Source: Bacteriovoracaceae bacterium
GTDB lineage: Bacteria > Bdellovibrionota > Bacteriovoracia > Bacteriovoracales > Bacteriovoracaceae
Length of the DNA stretch: 49,603 nt
Assembly (NCBI GenBank): GCA_023137315.1
Contig: JAGLPP010000055.1
Span: 1 to 49,603 of the forward strand
Direction of reading: 5' to 3'
A program made the position numbers and the translations under genes. Numbering within the stretch: the stretch's first letter is position 1; each line of letters opens with the position of its first letter. Positions 42,481 to 49,603 of the stretch are shown here, piece by piece. The notes below the pieces were generated by a model. That model saw only the letters and a program-made list of their open reading frames with translations, ran no database searches and was not told the origin of the DNA.

Positions 42481-44631
42481 TTGAAAAAGGTCATACTCGT
42501 TATATTACTACTCTTTTCATATCAGTCGTTTACTGCTGAAAATGTCAATCTGAAGCTTTTTAAGGCCATCATTGCAAACGAGCAAAAAGAATTTGAAAAA
42601 CTTCTCAAAGACAAAAAAACCAACGTCAATGCCAAAAATAAAAAACACGTCACCCTGCTAATGGCCGCCATCTACAAAAAAAGAACAAACATGGCAAAAA
42701 TGCTCCTGGAACATGAAAAAATTGACATCAACATTGTCTCAAAAAACAAACTCAATGCTCTAACACTTGCCGCCTCCATGGAAAACAGTGAAATTCTCGA
42801 AATTCTTCTTGAGCGAAAAGACCTGACCGTCGATATTCAGGATTACAAGGGAAATACGGCCCTTATGTACCTTGCCTCAAGTGACTACAGCACCCTTTTG
42901 GAAAAACTACTCTCACATAAACCAAAAATCTCACTTAAAAATAACGATGGTGAGTCCGCCTTGATTTTTGCCTGTAAGGCGGCAAAACCAAATCATATCA
43001 ATTTTCTTCTGGACAATGATGCCGACCCGAATGATTCCGATTCACAAAAAATGTCTGCATTCATGTATATGATTGATCTTATGATGAAAAAAGAAGTACT
43101 TCTTCAATATGTCGATCAAATCAAGAATCTTGCACAAAAAAGAAATGTTGACCACGCAAACATTCTCCATTTTGCAATAGACAACTCAATGACCGCTCTT
43201 GCAAAAATCCTTATTGCAAAAAATATGGATATTAATGCCAAATTGAAAAACGACGCCACTCCGTTGAATATTGCCATCTACAGGAAAAATGTTGAAATAG
43301 TGGAAGAGCTACTAAAAAATAATGCAAACCCTGATAATCTAATAGAAAAAACCGGACGAACCCCGCTCTTTGACGCCATCAATACAAAAAACACAAAGAT
43401 AGTAAGTCTTCTTTTGGACTACAATGCCAGTATCAACCACATTGCAAAAAACGGAACCACACCACTTATTTGGGCCGTTCTAACCGGTTCAGAAAAAAAT
43501 GTTGAAATATTGCTTTCAAAAAATGCTGATGTCCTTGTTCAGGACAAAAACAATATCGATGCTTTGACATACACGGCCTTTTCCGGCAATGAGAAAATCT
43601 TTTCCATGCTTTCCGAACAAATCATCTGGAATTCAATTGATCTTTCGCGAAAACAATCAATCTATCTAAGTGCCATCATATCAAACAACCTTGAGATCAT
43701 TAAAAAAATAAGTGATATACAGGAAAATTACACAGACTTTTTAAATAATACAATAACTCCGGACACCTTTGCCTTGAAAGAATTCATTGATCCAAATACA
43801 GGAAAAAGAGAGATTGAAATACTTAACTTAAACGCCACCGAAAAATCACTGTTTGAACCGGCATTAAGCTCATCCATCTCTCAAGGCCACTACCTGATTT
43901 TTAAACATCTTCTTGAAAATAATGTTGTCATTCAGGATATTGAAAAAAATCTTAACATGGCCGTAAGTAAAAATGTCATAATGGATTACGAGGAGGAGTT
44001 TGAGGAAAATGGATATCATAAAATTATATTTAAACTCCTTTCAAACAAAATTTTTTCCACCGAATTCATTGAACAAATACTACAAACTTCAATATTGAAT
44101 GGTGATTATCTGACAGCTCATCAAATTCTTGAACGGGCCCCGAAAAATATCATCGAAAGCACTGATGGCAAGGGAAAAACGCTCTTAATGCTGGCGGTCC
44201 TTGGAGAAAATATTCATATTGTAAAACTCATCCATTCCCGAGATCAATCGGCCATTGATATAAAAGACGACGACACAGGTAATACGGCCCTGCATTTTGC
44301 AGCACAGAGGGCCCTCACCGGGATTGCACTATGGCTAATCAGTGCCAATGCCAATGTTGATCCCACGGATGATAAAAACAGAACACCTCTTATGTATGCA
44401 GCTCAAAACAGTAATTTTGAATTACTTGAGAAATTACTCGAACTTGGTGCCAATCCAAACCAAAAAACAACCTTTGGCCATACACCTATTCGATATGCCA
44501 TTGGAAGAGGTGATAATATTGATTTTGGAATCATCTCCATGCTTATTAATCACGGCGCAAATCCAGAAGAAGCAATCAAGATACTAAAAAGAAAAGGGAT
44601 AAAAGTGCCTGAATTCATACTACAACAATAA
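42481..44631 (+). CDS. Exported ankyrin-repeat protein
   Basis: A 716-residue protein read from a TTG five bases after GGAG. A signal peptide (VILVILLLFSYQSFTA) is followed almost entirely by ankyrin repeats, about a dozen or more, with typical starts such as GNTALMYLA, GESALIFAC, DATPLNIAI, GRTPLFDAI, GTTPLIWAV, GNTALHFAA, NRTPLMYAA and GHTPIRYAI. Between about residues 385 and 560 the repeats are degenerate. Ankyrin stacks bind proteins; one exported to the periplasm or beyond could bind host, prey or envelope proteins. It stands alone between the ABC operon and a convergent isomerase gene. Confidence 0.9.
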   Translation: MKKVILVILLLFSYQSFTAENVNLKLFKAIIANEQKEFEKLLKDKKTNVNAKNKKHVTLLMAAIYKKRTNMAKMLLEHEKIDINIVSKNKLNALTLAASMENSEILEILLERKDLTVDIQDYKGNTALMYLASSDYSTLLEKLLSHKPKISLKNNDGESALIFACKAAKPNHINFLLDNDADPNDSDSQKMSAFMYMIDLMMKKEVLLQYVDQIKNLAQKRNVDHANILHFAIDNSMTALAKILIAKNMDINAKLKNDATPLNIAIYRKNVEIVEELLKNNANPDNLIEKTGRTPLFDAINTKNTKIVSLLLDYNASINHIAKNGTTPLIWAVLTGSEKNVEILLSKNADVLVQDKNNIDALTYTAFSGNEKIFSMLSEQIIWNSIDLSRKQSIYLSAIISNNLEIIKKISDIQENYTDFLNNTITPDTFALKEFIDPNTGKREIEILNLNATEKSLFEPALSSSISQGHYLIFKHLLENNVVIQDIEKNLNMAVSKNVIMDYEEEFEENGYHKIIFKLLSNKIFSTEFIEQILQTSILNGDYLTAHQILERAPKNIIESTDGKGKTLLMLAVLGENIHIVKLIHSRDQSAIDIKDDDTGNTALHFAAQRALTGIALWLISANANVDPTDDKNRTPLMYAAQNSNFELLEKLLELGANPNQKTTFGHTPIRYAIGRGDNIDFGIISMLINHGANPEEAIKILKRKGIKVPEFILQQ

Positions 44632-44633
44632 CG

Positions 44634-45362
44634 TCATAAATTTTCTTTGGAATATCTTACCGATTTGGAAACAGCATCATACGACTTTTGAAAATCCACG
44701 AACATTTCCAAATCGGAATCATTCAGAAGATCTTTGCCATGTAAAAACATCTCCAAAAATGGTATTGAATCATTACCCCAAAAAAGCTCATTATCCGCTA
44801 TAAATGTCGGAACACCAAAAACGTTGTTGGAAATGGCATTTTTTGTATTTTCCTTCAGGGATAATCCGCATTCTTTACCAGAAATTTTATCCATAAGCTC
44901 ATCCGCAGGAAGTTTTATTGACAAGAGAATATCCTTCAACACTTCCTTGTCACCAATATCTCTTCCCTCCGCCCAACCGGCCATAAAAATCGCATCAATA
45001 ATTTCAAACTGTTTGTTTGATGTTTCCTTTAGTGACAATCTTAAAGCATGCAGGGAATTGAATGGCAATCTGCCTGGGATGTTAAAGGGAATCAGATTTT
45101 GTCTGGCAACCCTTTGACATGTTTTAAATAAATAATCCCTTTTGGGTGGAATCTCCGCAGGGCCGGTGTCCGTATAATTTTTTATAACTTTTATCATAAA
45201 AACCGGAATCAAATCAATACTCAATTTTTGATCCAAAACCTGCTTTCTCACCCAATGCCAGGAAAGATATGAATATGGGGAAAGAAAATCGAAATAATAA
45301 GAGATAACTTTATTCTGTTTTATATGCAGTCCTTTATGTAAACGATGGTTATCAGCTACCAT
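44634..45362 (-). CDS. DsbA-fold isomerase (2-hydroxychromene-2-carboxylate isomerase family)
   Basis: A 242-residue cytoplasmic protein of the kappa-GST/HCCA isomerase family. Landmarks are YYFDFLSPYSYLSWHWV with serine where DsbA has its CxxC, NIPGRLPFNSLHALRL, AGWAEGRDIGD and FGVPTFIADNELFWGND with the cis-proline. Members isomerise aromatic-degradation intermediates with glutathione or act on related substrates; no degradation genes lie nearby. Family members usually start a few residues before the FDFLSPYSY strand, but here the only ATG (45362) lies 25 residues upstream, within a hairpin loop and without a ribosome site. An AUA at 45323, six bases after AAAGGA, fits better in length but would be an exceptional start. 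Confidence 0.82.
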   Translation of the reverse strand: MVADNHRLHKGLHIKQNKVISYYFDFLSPYSYLSWHWVRKQVLDQKLSIDLIPVFMIKVIKNYTDTGPAEIPPKRDYLFKTCQRVARQNLIPFNIPGRLPFNSLHALRLSLKETSNKQFEIIDAIFMAGWAEGRDIGDKEVLKDILLSIKLPADELMDKISGKECGLSLKENTKNAISNNVFGVPTFIADNELFWGNDSIPFLEMFLHGKDLLNDSDLEMFVDFQKSYDAVSKSVRYSKENL

Positions 45363-45385
45363 ACAATAAGGTCGCTGATAACCAT
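45345..45385. repeat. Perfect 12-bp inverted repeat at the isomerase start
   Basis: ATGGTTATCAGC (45345-45356) and GCTGATAACCAT (45374-45385) are exact reverse complements with a 17-base spacer that contains the annotated ATG. In RNA the stem would hold the start codon in its loop, so it could control translation; in DNA it could be an operator between the isomerase and the lipoprotein gene. Confidence 0.65.
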
Positions 45386-45392
45386 ATTATAA

Positions 45393-46031
45393 TTATTTTT
45401 GAGAGGAAGGTTTTCTTCCACTCTTTTCAAGAGTTTCAATCATATCAAAACTATTTGAAACCATATTTATAGAAGAGGCATTATATCCACCAAAGGATAA
45501 TGTTCCTTTTTTATCCTGAATCTTTGTAATCCATTTCCAGGTCATGTTTTTTGAATCAAACAATCCAATGTGAAGAAGTACGGGCTTTCCGTTCTCATAA
45601 AACTTCGGTCCACCATTTTCAATTGCAAAGGCAAAATGGTAATTTCCAAATTTCTTTGTAACTCTGGAGATAAATTTTCTAATCCTTGGATTCTTGTGTA
45701 ATTGCTCAACCTGGCTCACGTTATCAAGCGAATGAATAAGTTTACCATAGGAATTCTTGTTACGACCCTGGATCAGTTTATAAAGAACAGTCCCTCCCGG
45801 AATAACCTTGTCCTTTCCATACAGTTCGGCCCAGGCACTTACTACAGAGCTGTCCAATTTCTTGGCACCTTCTGATTGTCGTCCTTCAAAATCGGTAACC
45901 GGAAATACAATTAATTTGGAAACCTCTGTCTTTAAATCCGGACGGTGATAAACAACATGTGGTTTCGGACCAAATGTCCCACAAGACGAAATAATAGCTG
46001 ATAATAATACTACAACAAAAAGATGTTTCAT
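45393..46031 (-). CDS. Putative lipoprotein, unknown function
   Basis: A 212-residue lipoprotein with lipobox ending in Cys17 (LSAIISSC). The mature part is beta-rich and soluble: TEVSKLIVFPVTDFEGRQSEGAKKLDS, then PGGTVLYKLIQGR, FAFAIENGGPKFYENGKPVLLHIGLFDSKNMTWKWITKIQDKKG. The opening strand followed by an alpha/beta layout resembles lipoproteins of the CsgG/TolB-N-like type that assemble at the outer membrane, but I cannot verify this. GGAG-type ribosome site present. It lies upstream of the isomerase gene, separated from it by the inverted repeat. Confidence 0.75.
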   Translation of the reverse strand: MKHLFVVVLLSAIISSCGTFGPKPHVVYHRPDLKTEVSKLIVFPVTDFEGRQSEGAKKLDSSVVSAWAELYGKDKVIPGGTVLYKLIQGRNKNSYGKLIHSLDNVSQVEQLHKNPRIRKFISRVTKKFGNYHFAFAIENGGPKFYENGKPVLLHIGLFDSKNMTWKWITKIQDKKGTLSFGGYNASSINMVSNSFDMIETLEKSGRKPSSQK

Positions 46032-46213
46032 GGATTCTCCTTATGAATTTTAAATTAAACCTTCATTATAGATTGCATCTTTTCTGTAGCAAGAGGAATA
46101 ATCTGCAATTATAACCTACCCAACTTATAGTCAATTCAGGCATTTTATTGCAAATACATATACATATGGTGTAGAAATTCAATAGTATCAAAATAAAAAA
46201 TGAGAGAATATAA

Positions 46214-47023
46214 ATGTTAGTGGCATTATCACCCATATTGGTGGAATGGAAAAATCGAATTTGCAATGAGGAAAGAATTCTAAGTAGAATTAACAAGGCC
46301 GTTCAAAATAAGGCCAACGTCATATGCTTTCCAGAATATTGTATAACAGGTTACAATTATTTGTTTGATGATGAGTCCGCCAAACAAGCTATAAATATTA
46401 ACAACGATCCATTTGTTAATAAAATTAAAGCTGAAACCAAAGATAAAAATATTGACATTATATTTGGATGTCTGGAACAGGATCATGAAGATATCTTTAA
46501 TAGTTCTTTATACATTTCCGGCGGAGAAATTTTGGGAAAGCACCGAAAAATAATGGAAGGTGGCCCCATCAGCAAGGGAAAAACCGTTAACTGTTTTAAA
46601 ACAAAACTTGGCAGTGTATCCATGATTCTCTGTGGTGATATCTTTAACGACTTCGTTATTGCCGAACTCGTCAAAAAACAACCCTATATAGTATTTATGC
46701 CAATGGATAGATGCCTTGGTAAAATGGATTTTTGCTCTAACTTTAAAAATGATTGCGATGATTTGGATTGTGAAAAAGAGGATTCTTCCAAAAATTGCTA
46801 CAAACCGGAATATTCGGACCATATTGAGGCATGGAACAAACGAGCAAAGTTGGATTACTGCTCTCAGGTTCAAAAATATGGTTGTACGACCATTATTGTA
46901 AATGCGTTGGACAATAATCATGAAAAGGCCTGTGGCGGTGCTTTGTTTATCAATAAAACAGGAAAAATTGTCAACGAAGTAAATTATGGCAGCGATACAA
47001 TTCACTACATCAAATTAGACTAA
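46214..47023 (+). CDS. Carbon-nitrogen hydrolase (nitrilase superfamily)
   Basis: A 269-residue cytoplasmic enzyme of the nitrilase fold. The catalytic triad can be placed: Glu41 (CFPEYCITGY), Lys112 (GKHRKIMEGG) and Cys140 (MILCGDIFND). Family members split amides or nitriles. The protein is short and contains an unusual acidic, cysteine-rich insertion (CSNFKNDCDDLDCEKEDSSKNC, around residues 176-197) after the catalytic Cys, which might bind a metal. Subfamily cannot be decided from motifs. The DNA from here to the window end is richer in AT than what comes before, which hints at acquired genes. Confidence 0.85.
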   Translation: MLVALSPILVEWKNRICNEERILSRINKAVQNKANVICFPEYCITGYNYLFDDESAKQAININNDPFVNKIKAETKDKNIDIIFGCLEQDHEDIFNSSLYISGGEILGKHRKIMEGGPISKGKTVNCFKTKLGSVSMILCGDIFNDFVIAELVKKQPYIVFMPMDRCLGKMDFCSNFKNDCDDLDCEKEDSSKNCYKPEYSDHIEAWNKRAKLDYCSQVQKYGCTTIIVNALDNNHEKACGGALFINKTGKIVNEVNYGSDTIHYIKLD

Positions 47024-47110
47024 GTCAGCAAAAAAGACATTTCGATAACGATGTATTACTATTTTCAACATTCATCTCAATCATAAGAAGTATTATAAAA
47101 CAGGTAAGAT

Positions 47111-47587
47111 ATGATTTTAAAAGATTATTCACAACAAGACTTTAATGATTATTTAAACCAAAGTGAAAATAATTATGCCAAAGAGATACAAAAATCTCGA
47201 AATATATCTTTTAAGGAAGCACTTGAAATCTCCAACCAAGAGTTTCAAAAAACCTTACCTGATGGATTTAACACCAAAGATAATTACTTCTATAAGATCG
47301 TCTCTAACAGTCAAGACTTTGGTATGTTTTGGATATGCACTTTTCTAGAACATGAATTAAAAAAGGTTTTTATTTATGATTTTGAAATAAAAAAACAGTT
47401 TCGCGGGCAAGGATATAGTAAAAAAGCTATTTCGTTAATTGAGGATATGGCTCGAGAATTGTCAGCCAAAGCTATTGGTTTACATGTTTTTTTTCACAAT
47501 GAAATTGCTTACAAGCTATATAAAAGTTTAGGTTATAAGGAAACCAAAACTGGTAAGAAAAGTTCTGAGATGGAAAAGTATCTATGA
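47111..47587 (+). CDS. GNAT-family N-acetyltransferase
   Basis: A 158-residue acyl-CoA-dependent acetyltransferase. The acetyl-CoA binding motif A is IKKQFRGQGYSKKAISLIEDMA (R/Q-x-x-G-x-G/A form), preceded by the strand KKVFIYDFEI and followed by GLHVFFHNEIAYKLYKSLGYKET, the typical motif B end. The first 60 residues are helical and lysine/glutamine rich. The substrate is unknown. Its stop overlaps the start of the next gene by four bases (ATGA), so the enzyme and the esterase-like protein are made together, an arrangement seen in small-molecule or antibiotic modification. Confidence 0.88.
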   Translation: MILKDYSQQDFNDYLNQSENNYAKEIQKSRNISFKEALEISNQEFQKTLPDGFNTKDNYFYKIVSNSQDFGMFWICTFLEHELKKVFIYDFEIKKQFRGQGYSKKAISLIEDMARELSAKAIGLHVFFHNEIAYKLYKSLGYKETKTGKKSSEMEKYL

Positions 47588-48546
47588 TTCGCCAGACATT
47601 CATAAAATCTATCAAAAATAACATACATGGATTAGTCCCCTCAATATTTAATATAGTTAATAATTATGACATGATCGGTTTTGGAGAAACTCCTCATAGG
47701 GTTAATGAATATTATCCAATAATATCAATGGTGATAAAAAACCTTGTGGAAAAGAATCACAATATTCTGATTCTTTTAGAAAAAGGATGGTGGTTGGGAC
47801 CTGATTTCAAAAAATATCTGAATGGAAATGAAAATGATTTTTTGAATATTATCAAAAATGACCCGAAAGCTTCTGCTGGCCAAGTATCTTTTTATAAGGA
47901 GCTTGCTTCTCTAAGTCAAAAAAACCCAAACATGCTTAACTGTTCTTTTATTGATATTTTTACGCATCAAGAGAATAAACATTTTTTTGATATAGCAAAC
48001 TCAATCTCATTTGATAAACTCAAAAAATCAAATCAGGCTTTCGATGCATTAAAAAATGGACACTGCCTACTAAGAGAAAATTTTCTTTTTCAAGAGTCTC
48101 TATCTCAAATAAAAAAGAAACATTTTAGTAAAATTATTCTTCTCCTTGGTGGAATACATATTAGATCAAAAGGTGGCACTCCTAATGGAGTTGATTTTGT
48201 TGAATCTCTTTATTCCAGATTAAAAAAAGAACTCTCCATAGACAGTATCAACTTTACCTTTTTAGCCTTATCAGGGCATCATGGCATATTAAAAAAACAA
48301 AATGAAAAAATTATCTCAATTTCACAAAAATTACCAAAACTTGATTCAGATATGGAGCTTTTGAAAAGCACCATAAGAGATTTTGAGCAAAGTTACGGCC
48401 TAATTAAATCCTCAGATATTATTACTCATCAAGATATGAATAACGATTTTCTTGAATGGATTAACAGCTATGATTATATACTCCCCTGTAAGAAAATTAC
48501 CCCAGACCTCAACCCTTTTTCCTATTCAGTTCGAATCAACTTTTGA
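47584..48546 (+). CDS. Erythromycin-esterase/TIKI-like protein
   Basis: A 320-residue cytoplasmic protein. An early motif, MIGFGETPHRVNEYYP, with Glu and His, is followed after about 30 residues by ILILLEKGWW. These recall the GE-(A/S)-x-H-G and later E positions of the erythromycin-esterase-like and TIKI/ChaN-like fold. A second half motif, IILLLGGIHIRSKGGTP, fits the C-terminal strand with His. If active, it would hydrolyse an ester or act as a protease-like hydrolase. The relation is distant and rests on these motifs only. Translation is coupled to the GNAT gene. Confidence 0.6.
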   Translation: MIRQTFIKSIKNNIHGLVPSIFNIVNNYDMIGFGETPHRVNEYYPIISMVIKNLVEKNHNILILLEKGWWLGPDFKKYLNGNENDFLNIIKNDPKASAGQVSFYKELASLSQKNPNMLNCSFIDIFTHQENKHFFDIANSISFDKLKKSNQAFDALKNGHCLLRENFLFQESLSQIKKKHFSKIILLLGGIHIRSKGGTPNGVDFVESLYSRLKKELSIDSINFTFLALSGHHGILKKQNEKIISISQKLPKLDSDMELLKSTIRDFEQSYGLIKSSDIITHQDMNNDFLEWINSYDYILPCKKITPDLNPFSYSVRINF

Positions 48547-48773
48547 ACTCACAAAAGATTAATAAAAACAATAGGATAAAGTGCCGTGCCCGAACTACCC
48601 GAGGCGTCTTTCTGACTTTTTTAAAACCCAAGAAAATCGCGTAACTACAATGATAAAGAGCCTTTGCCACGTTTTCGTTTTTCATCTTGTTTCATTATTT
48701 TTAACGATGTTTCACTGATTCGGCGGGATTGGCGGGTTGGAGTAAATGCCAAACTTAACTTGGCCGGAAATTA

Positions 48774-49001
48774 TCAAGAGGCTTTTTTCATCTTCTCAAG
48801 TCCCTCTATGATGAAACTTCTCATTAAAACTTGGTACGGAATACCTTTTTTATTGGCAATTTTTTTCAGCTCTTCCACAACTTCAGGAGATAAAGAAACA
48901 CTTGTAGGCATTTTTCTACCAATCTTTCTGGATTTTCTTACCTCGTCTTCATCAAATTCAACTTCATCATAATCTGATTTTGATTTAGCATATTTCTTCA
49001 T
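48774..49001 (-). CDS. BrnA/CopG-like antitoxin
   Basis: A 75-residue protein from the ATG at 49001, five bases after GAGG. The N-terminus is acidic and flexible (SKSDYDEVEFDEDEVRK); the C-terminal half reads MPTSVSLSPEVVEELKKIANKKGIPYQVLMRSFIIEGLE, a ribbon-helix-helix DNA-binding domain. It overlaps the 3' end of the upstream BrnT-like gene by 17 bases, the usual toxin-first order of brnTA. It should neutralise the toxin and repress the operon. Confidence 0.85.
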   Translation of the reverse strand: MKKYAKSKSDYDEVEFDEDEVRKSRKIGRKMPTSVSLSPEVVEELKKIANKKGIPYQVLMRSFIIEGLEKMKKAS

Positions 49002-49320
49002 AAATACCTCTTTCCTTTTTATTTGCAAATCTTGCACTTATTGGGCGGATTTTTCCCTCTCTAATAGTAAAACAAATAAAAATAACTTCATTTGTATTCG
49101 CTTTACCAACCATCCCATATCGTTCTTCATCAACACTCGGATGATATTGCTCCCCGAGGGCCAACAAATTATTATCTAAAAAACATGACTCAACCATCTG
49201 GATTGTTACACCATGCTTTTCTTTACTCTTAACCATATTTCCTTCATCCCAATCAAAGATAAAATCACTTTGAGATTGCAAGAACTCCAAAAGCCAATAA
49301 ATAAACTTAAATTTTGCCAC
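48985..49320 (-). CDS. BrnT-like ribonuclease toxin
   Basis: A 111-residue toxin. The BrnT core is clear: FDWDEGNMVKSKEKHGVT, ERYGMVGKANTNEVIFICFTIREGKIRPISARFANKKER. BrnT is a RelE-fold ribonuclease that blocks translation. Compared with typical BrnT it has about 20 extra residues at the N-terminus (KFKFIYWLLEFLQSQSDFI). The GTG at 49320 is chosen because GGGAG lies five bases upstream; a GTG at 49326 is also possible. Genes run toxin first, antitoxin second. Confidence 0.85.
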   Translation of the reverse strand: MAKFKFIYWLLEFLQSQSDFIFDWDEGNMVKSKEKHGVTIQMVESCFLDNNLLALGEQYHPSVDEERYGMVGKANTNEVIFICFTIREGKIRPISARFANKKERGIYEEIC

Positions 49321-49447
49321 CTTCACTCCCTATTTATGTAGTGTAACACACTACTGAAAATAATCAAAGGTGATTGCAATTTTTAATTGGTAGCATGGTT
49401 CATTTTATTATGAAATTAAGGGGTTATCATCTGTGAGATTTCAATGA

Positions 49448-49603
49448 GTGGATCAGTTTCACCGCAATAACACAATTTACGTATTTGGCATTATATCACG
49501 TAAGTTAGATTCTTATAAATCTAACTGGCCATCAATTTTTCAGAAAGATATATCCATTAAAGTTATTGATGAAATTTACGAGATATTCCAGAATGTTGTG
49601 GAT
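49448..49603 (+). CDS. Possible 5' part of a gene cut by the window edge
   Basis: An open frame of 52 codons from a GTG at 49448, right after a TGA, to the last base. The translation (starts VDQFHRNN, later ISIKVIDEIYEIFQNVVD) has a plausible alternation of charged and hydrophobic residues. The ribosome site is weak (GAG 10 bases upstream), and the frame may be chance. The 120 bases before it contain no gene. Confidence 0.3.
   Translation, partial: MDQFHRNNTIYVFGIISRKLDSYKSNWPSIFQKDISIKVIDEIYEIFQNVVD

Noticed and set aside
48547-48773. Possible gene remnant between the esterase-like gene and brnA
   Set aside because: No frame with motif or ribosome site; a local GC-rich patch (GGCGGGATTGGCGGG) is too short to interpret.
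49504-49525. Inverted repeat GTTAGATT / AATCTAAC near the right edge
   Set aside because: Only 8-bp arms in very AT-rich DNA and no clear position relative to a gene; it also falls inside a possible frame.
1-49603. CRISPR array, insertion sequence or prophage
   Set aside because: No regularly spaced repeats, no transposase or integrase, and no phage structural genes were seen.

Overview
The window is AT-rich bacterial DNA, about 40% GC by eye. The organism is a diderm: there are several lipoprotein signal sequences, many Sec signal peptides, two TatA/B-type genes and two half-size ABC exporter subunits. The many exported hydrolases (gingipain-like protease, phospholipase D-like enzyme, DNase I-fold nuclease, SpoIID/LytB protein, HExxH metalloprotease) would suit a Bdellovibrionota-type predator. 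That placement is inference; no rRNA or other phylogenetic marker is present.

Layout. 1-2.0 kb: the 3' end of a probable aminotransferase, then proC with a DsrE-like gene, and an unknown gene. 2.0-3.8 kb: a ClpX-like ATPase without the zinc domain, with a perfect 14-bp inverted repeat upstream. 4.3-7.35 kb: an arsenical-resistance operon, arsR - permease - small thioredoxin - arsF - arsG, with a palindrome in front of arsR. 7.4-12.6 kb: a large C25 (gingipain-type) protease and two exported unknowns. 12.7-13.8 kb: a DUF362 ferredoxin-like protein. 13.8-17.3 kb: tRNA-Gln(UUG) followed by gatE and gatD, the amidotransferase known from archaea. 17.4-25 kb: an exported HD-GYP-like protein, a secreted PLD-like enzyme with a partner gene, and a hybrid histidine kinase. 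25.1-25.3 kb: a 32-residue very basic gene with its own terminator. 25.4-31.7 kb: an orphan PhnD-like binding protein, the nuclease, the SpoIID protein, a membrane protein and the metalloprotease. 31.9-36.8 kb: a tightly coupled operon of unknown membrane proteins centred on a DUF6754-type protein. 36.8-42.3 kb: on the minus strand, a heterodimeric ABC exporter, TatB-like and TatA-like genes, and a lipoprotein with a phosphoribosyltransferase-like tail. 42.5-46 kb: an exported ankyrin protein, a DsbA-fold isomerase and a lipoprotein. 46.2-49.6 kb: an AT-rich accessory end with a nitrilase-fold hydrolase, a GNAT and esterase-like pair, and a BrnT/BrnA toxin-antitoxin pair.

The most remarkable feature is the tRNA-Gln-gatE-gatD cluster. 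The tRNA is plainly bacterial in type (U1-A72, encoded CCA), while GatE and GatD are complete and of archaeal type. They would make Gln-tRNA(Gln) by amidating Glu-tRNA(Gln), the job normally done in bacteria by GatCAB or bypassed by GlnRS. A promoter-like sequence precedes the tRNA, and no terminator is visible between it and gatE, so RNA substrate and enzyme may share one transcript. The second candidate for an undescribed system is the DUF6754 membrane operon, where stop and start codons overlap twice and the order suggests one multi-subunit envelope complex.
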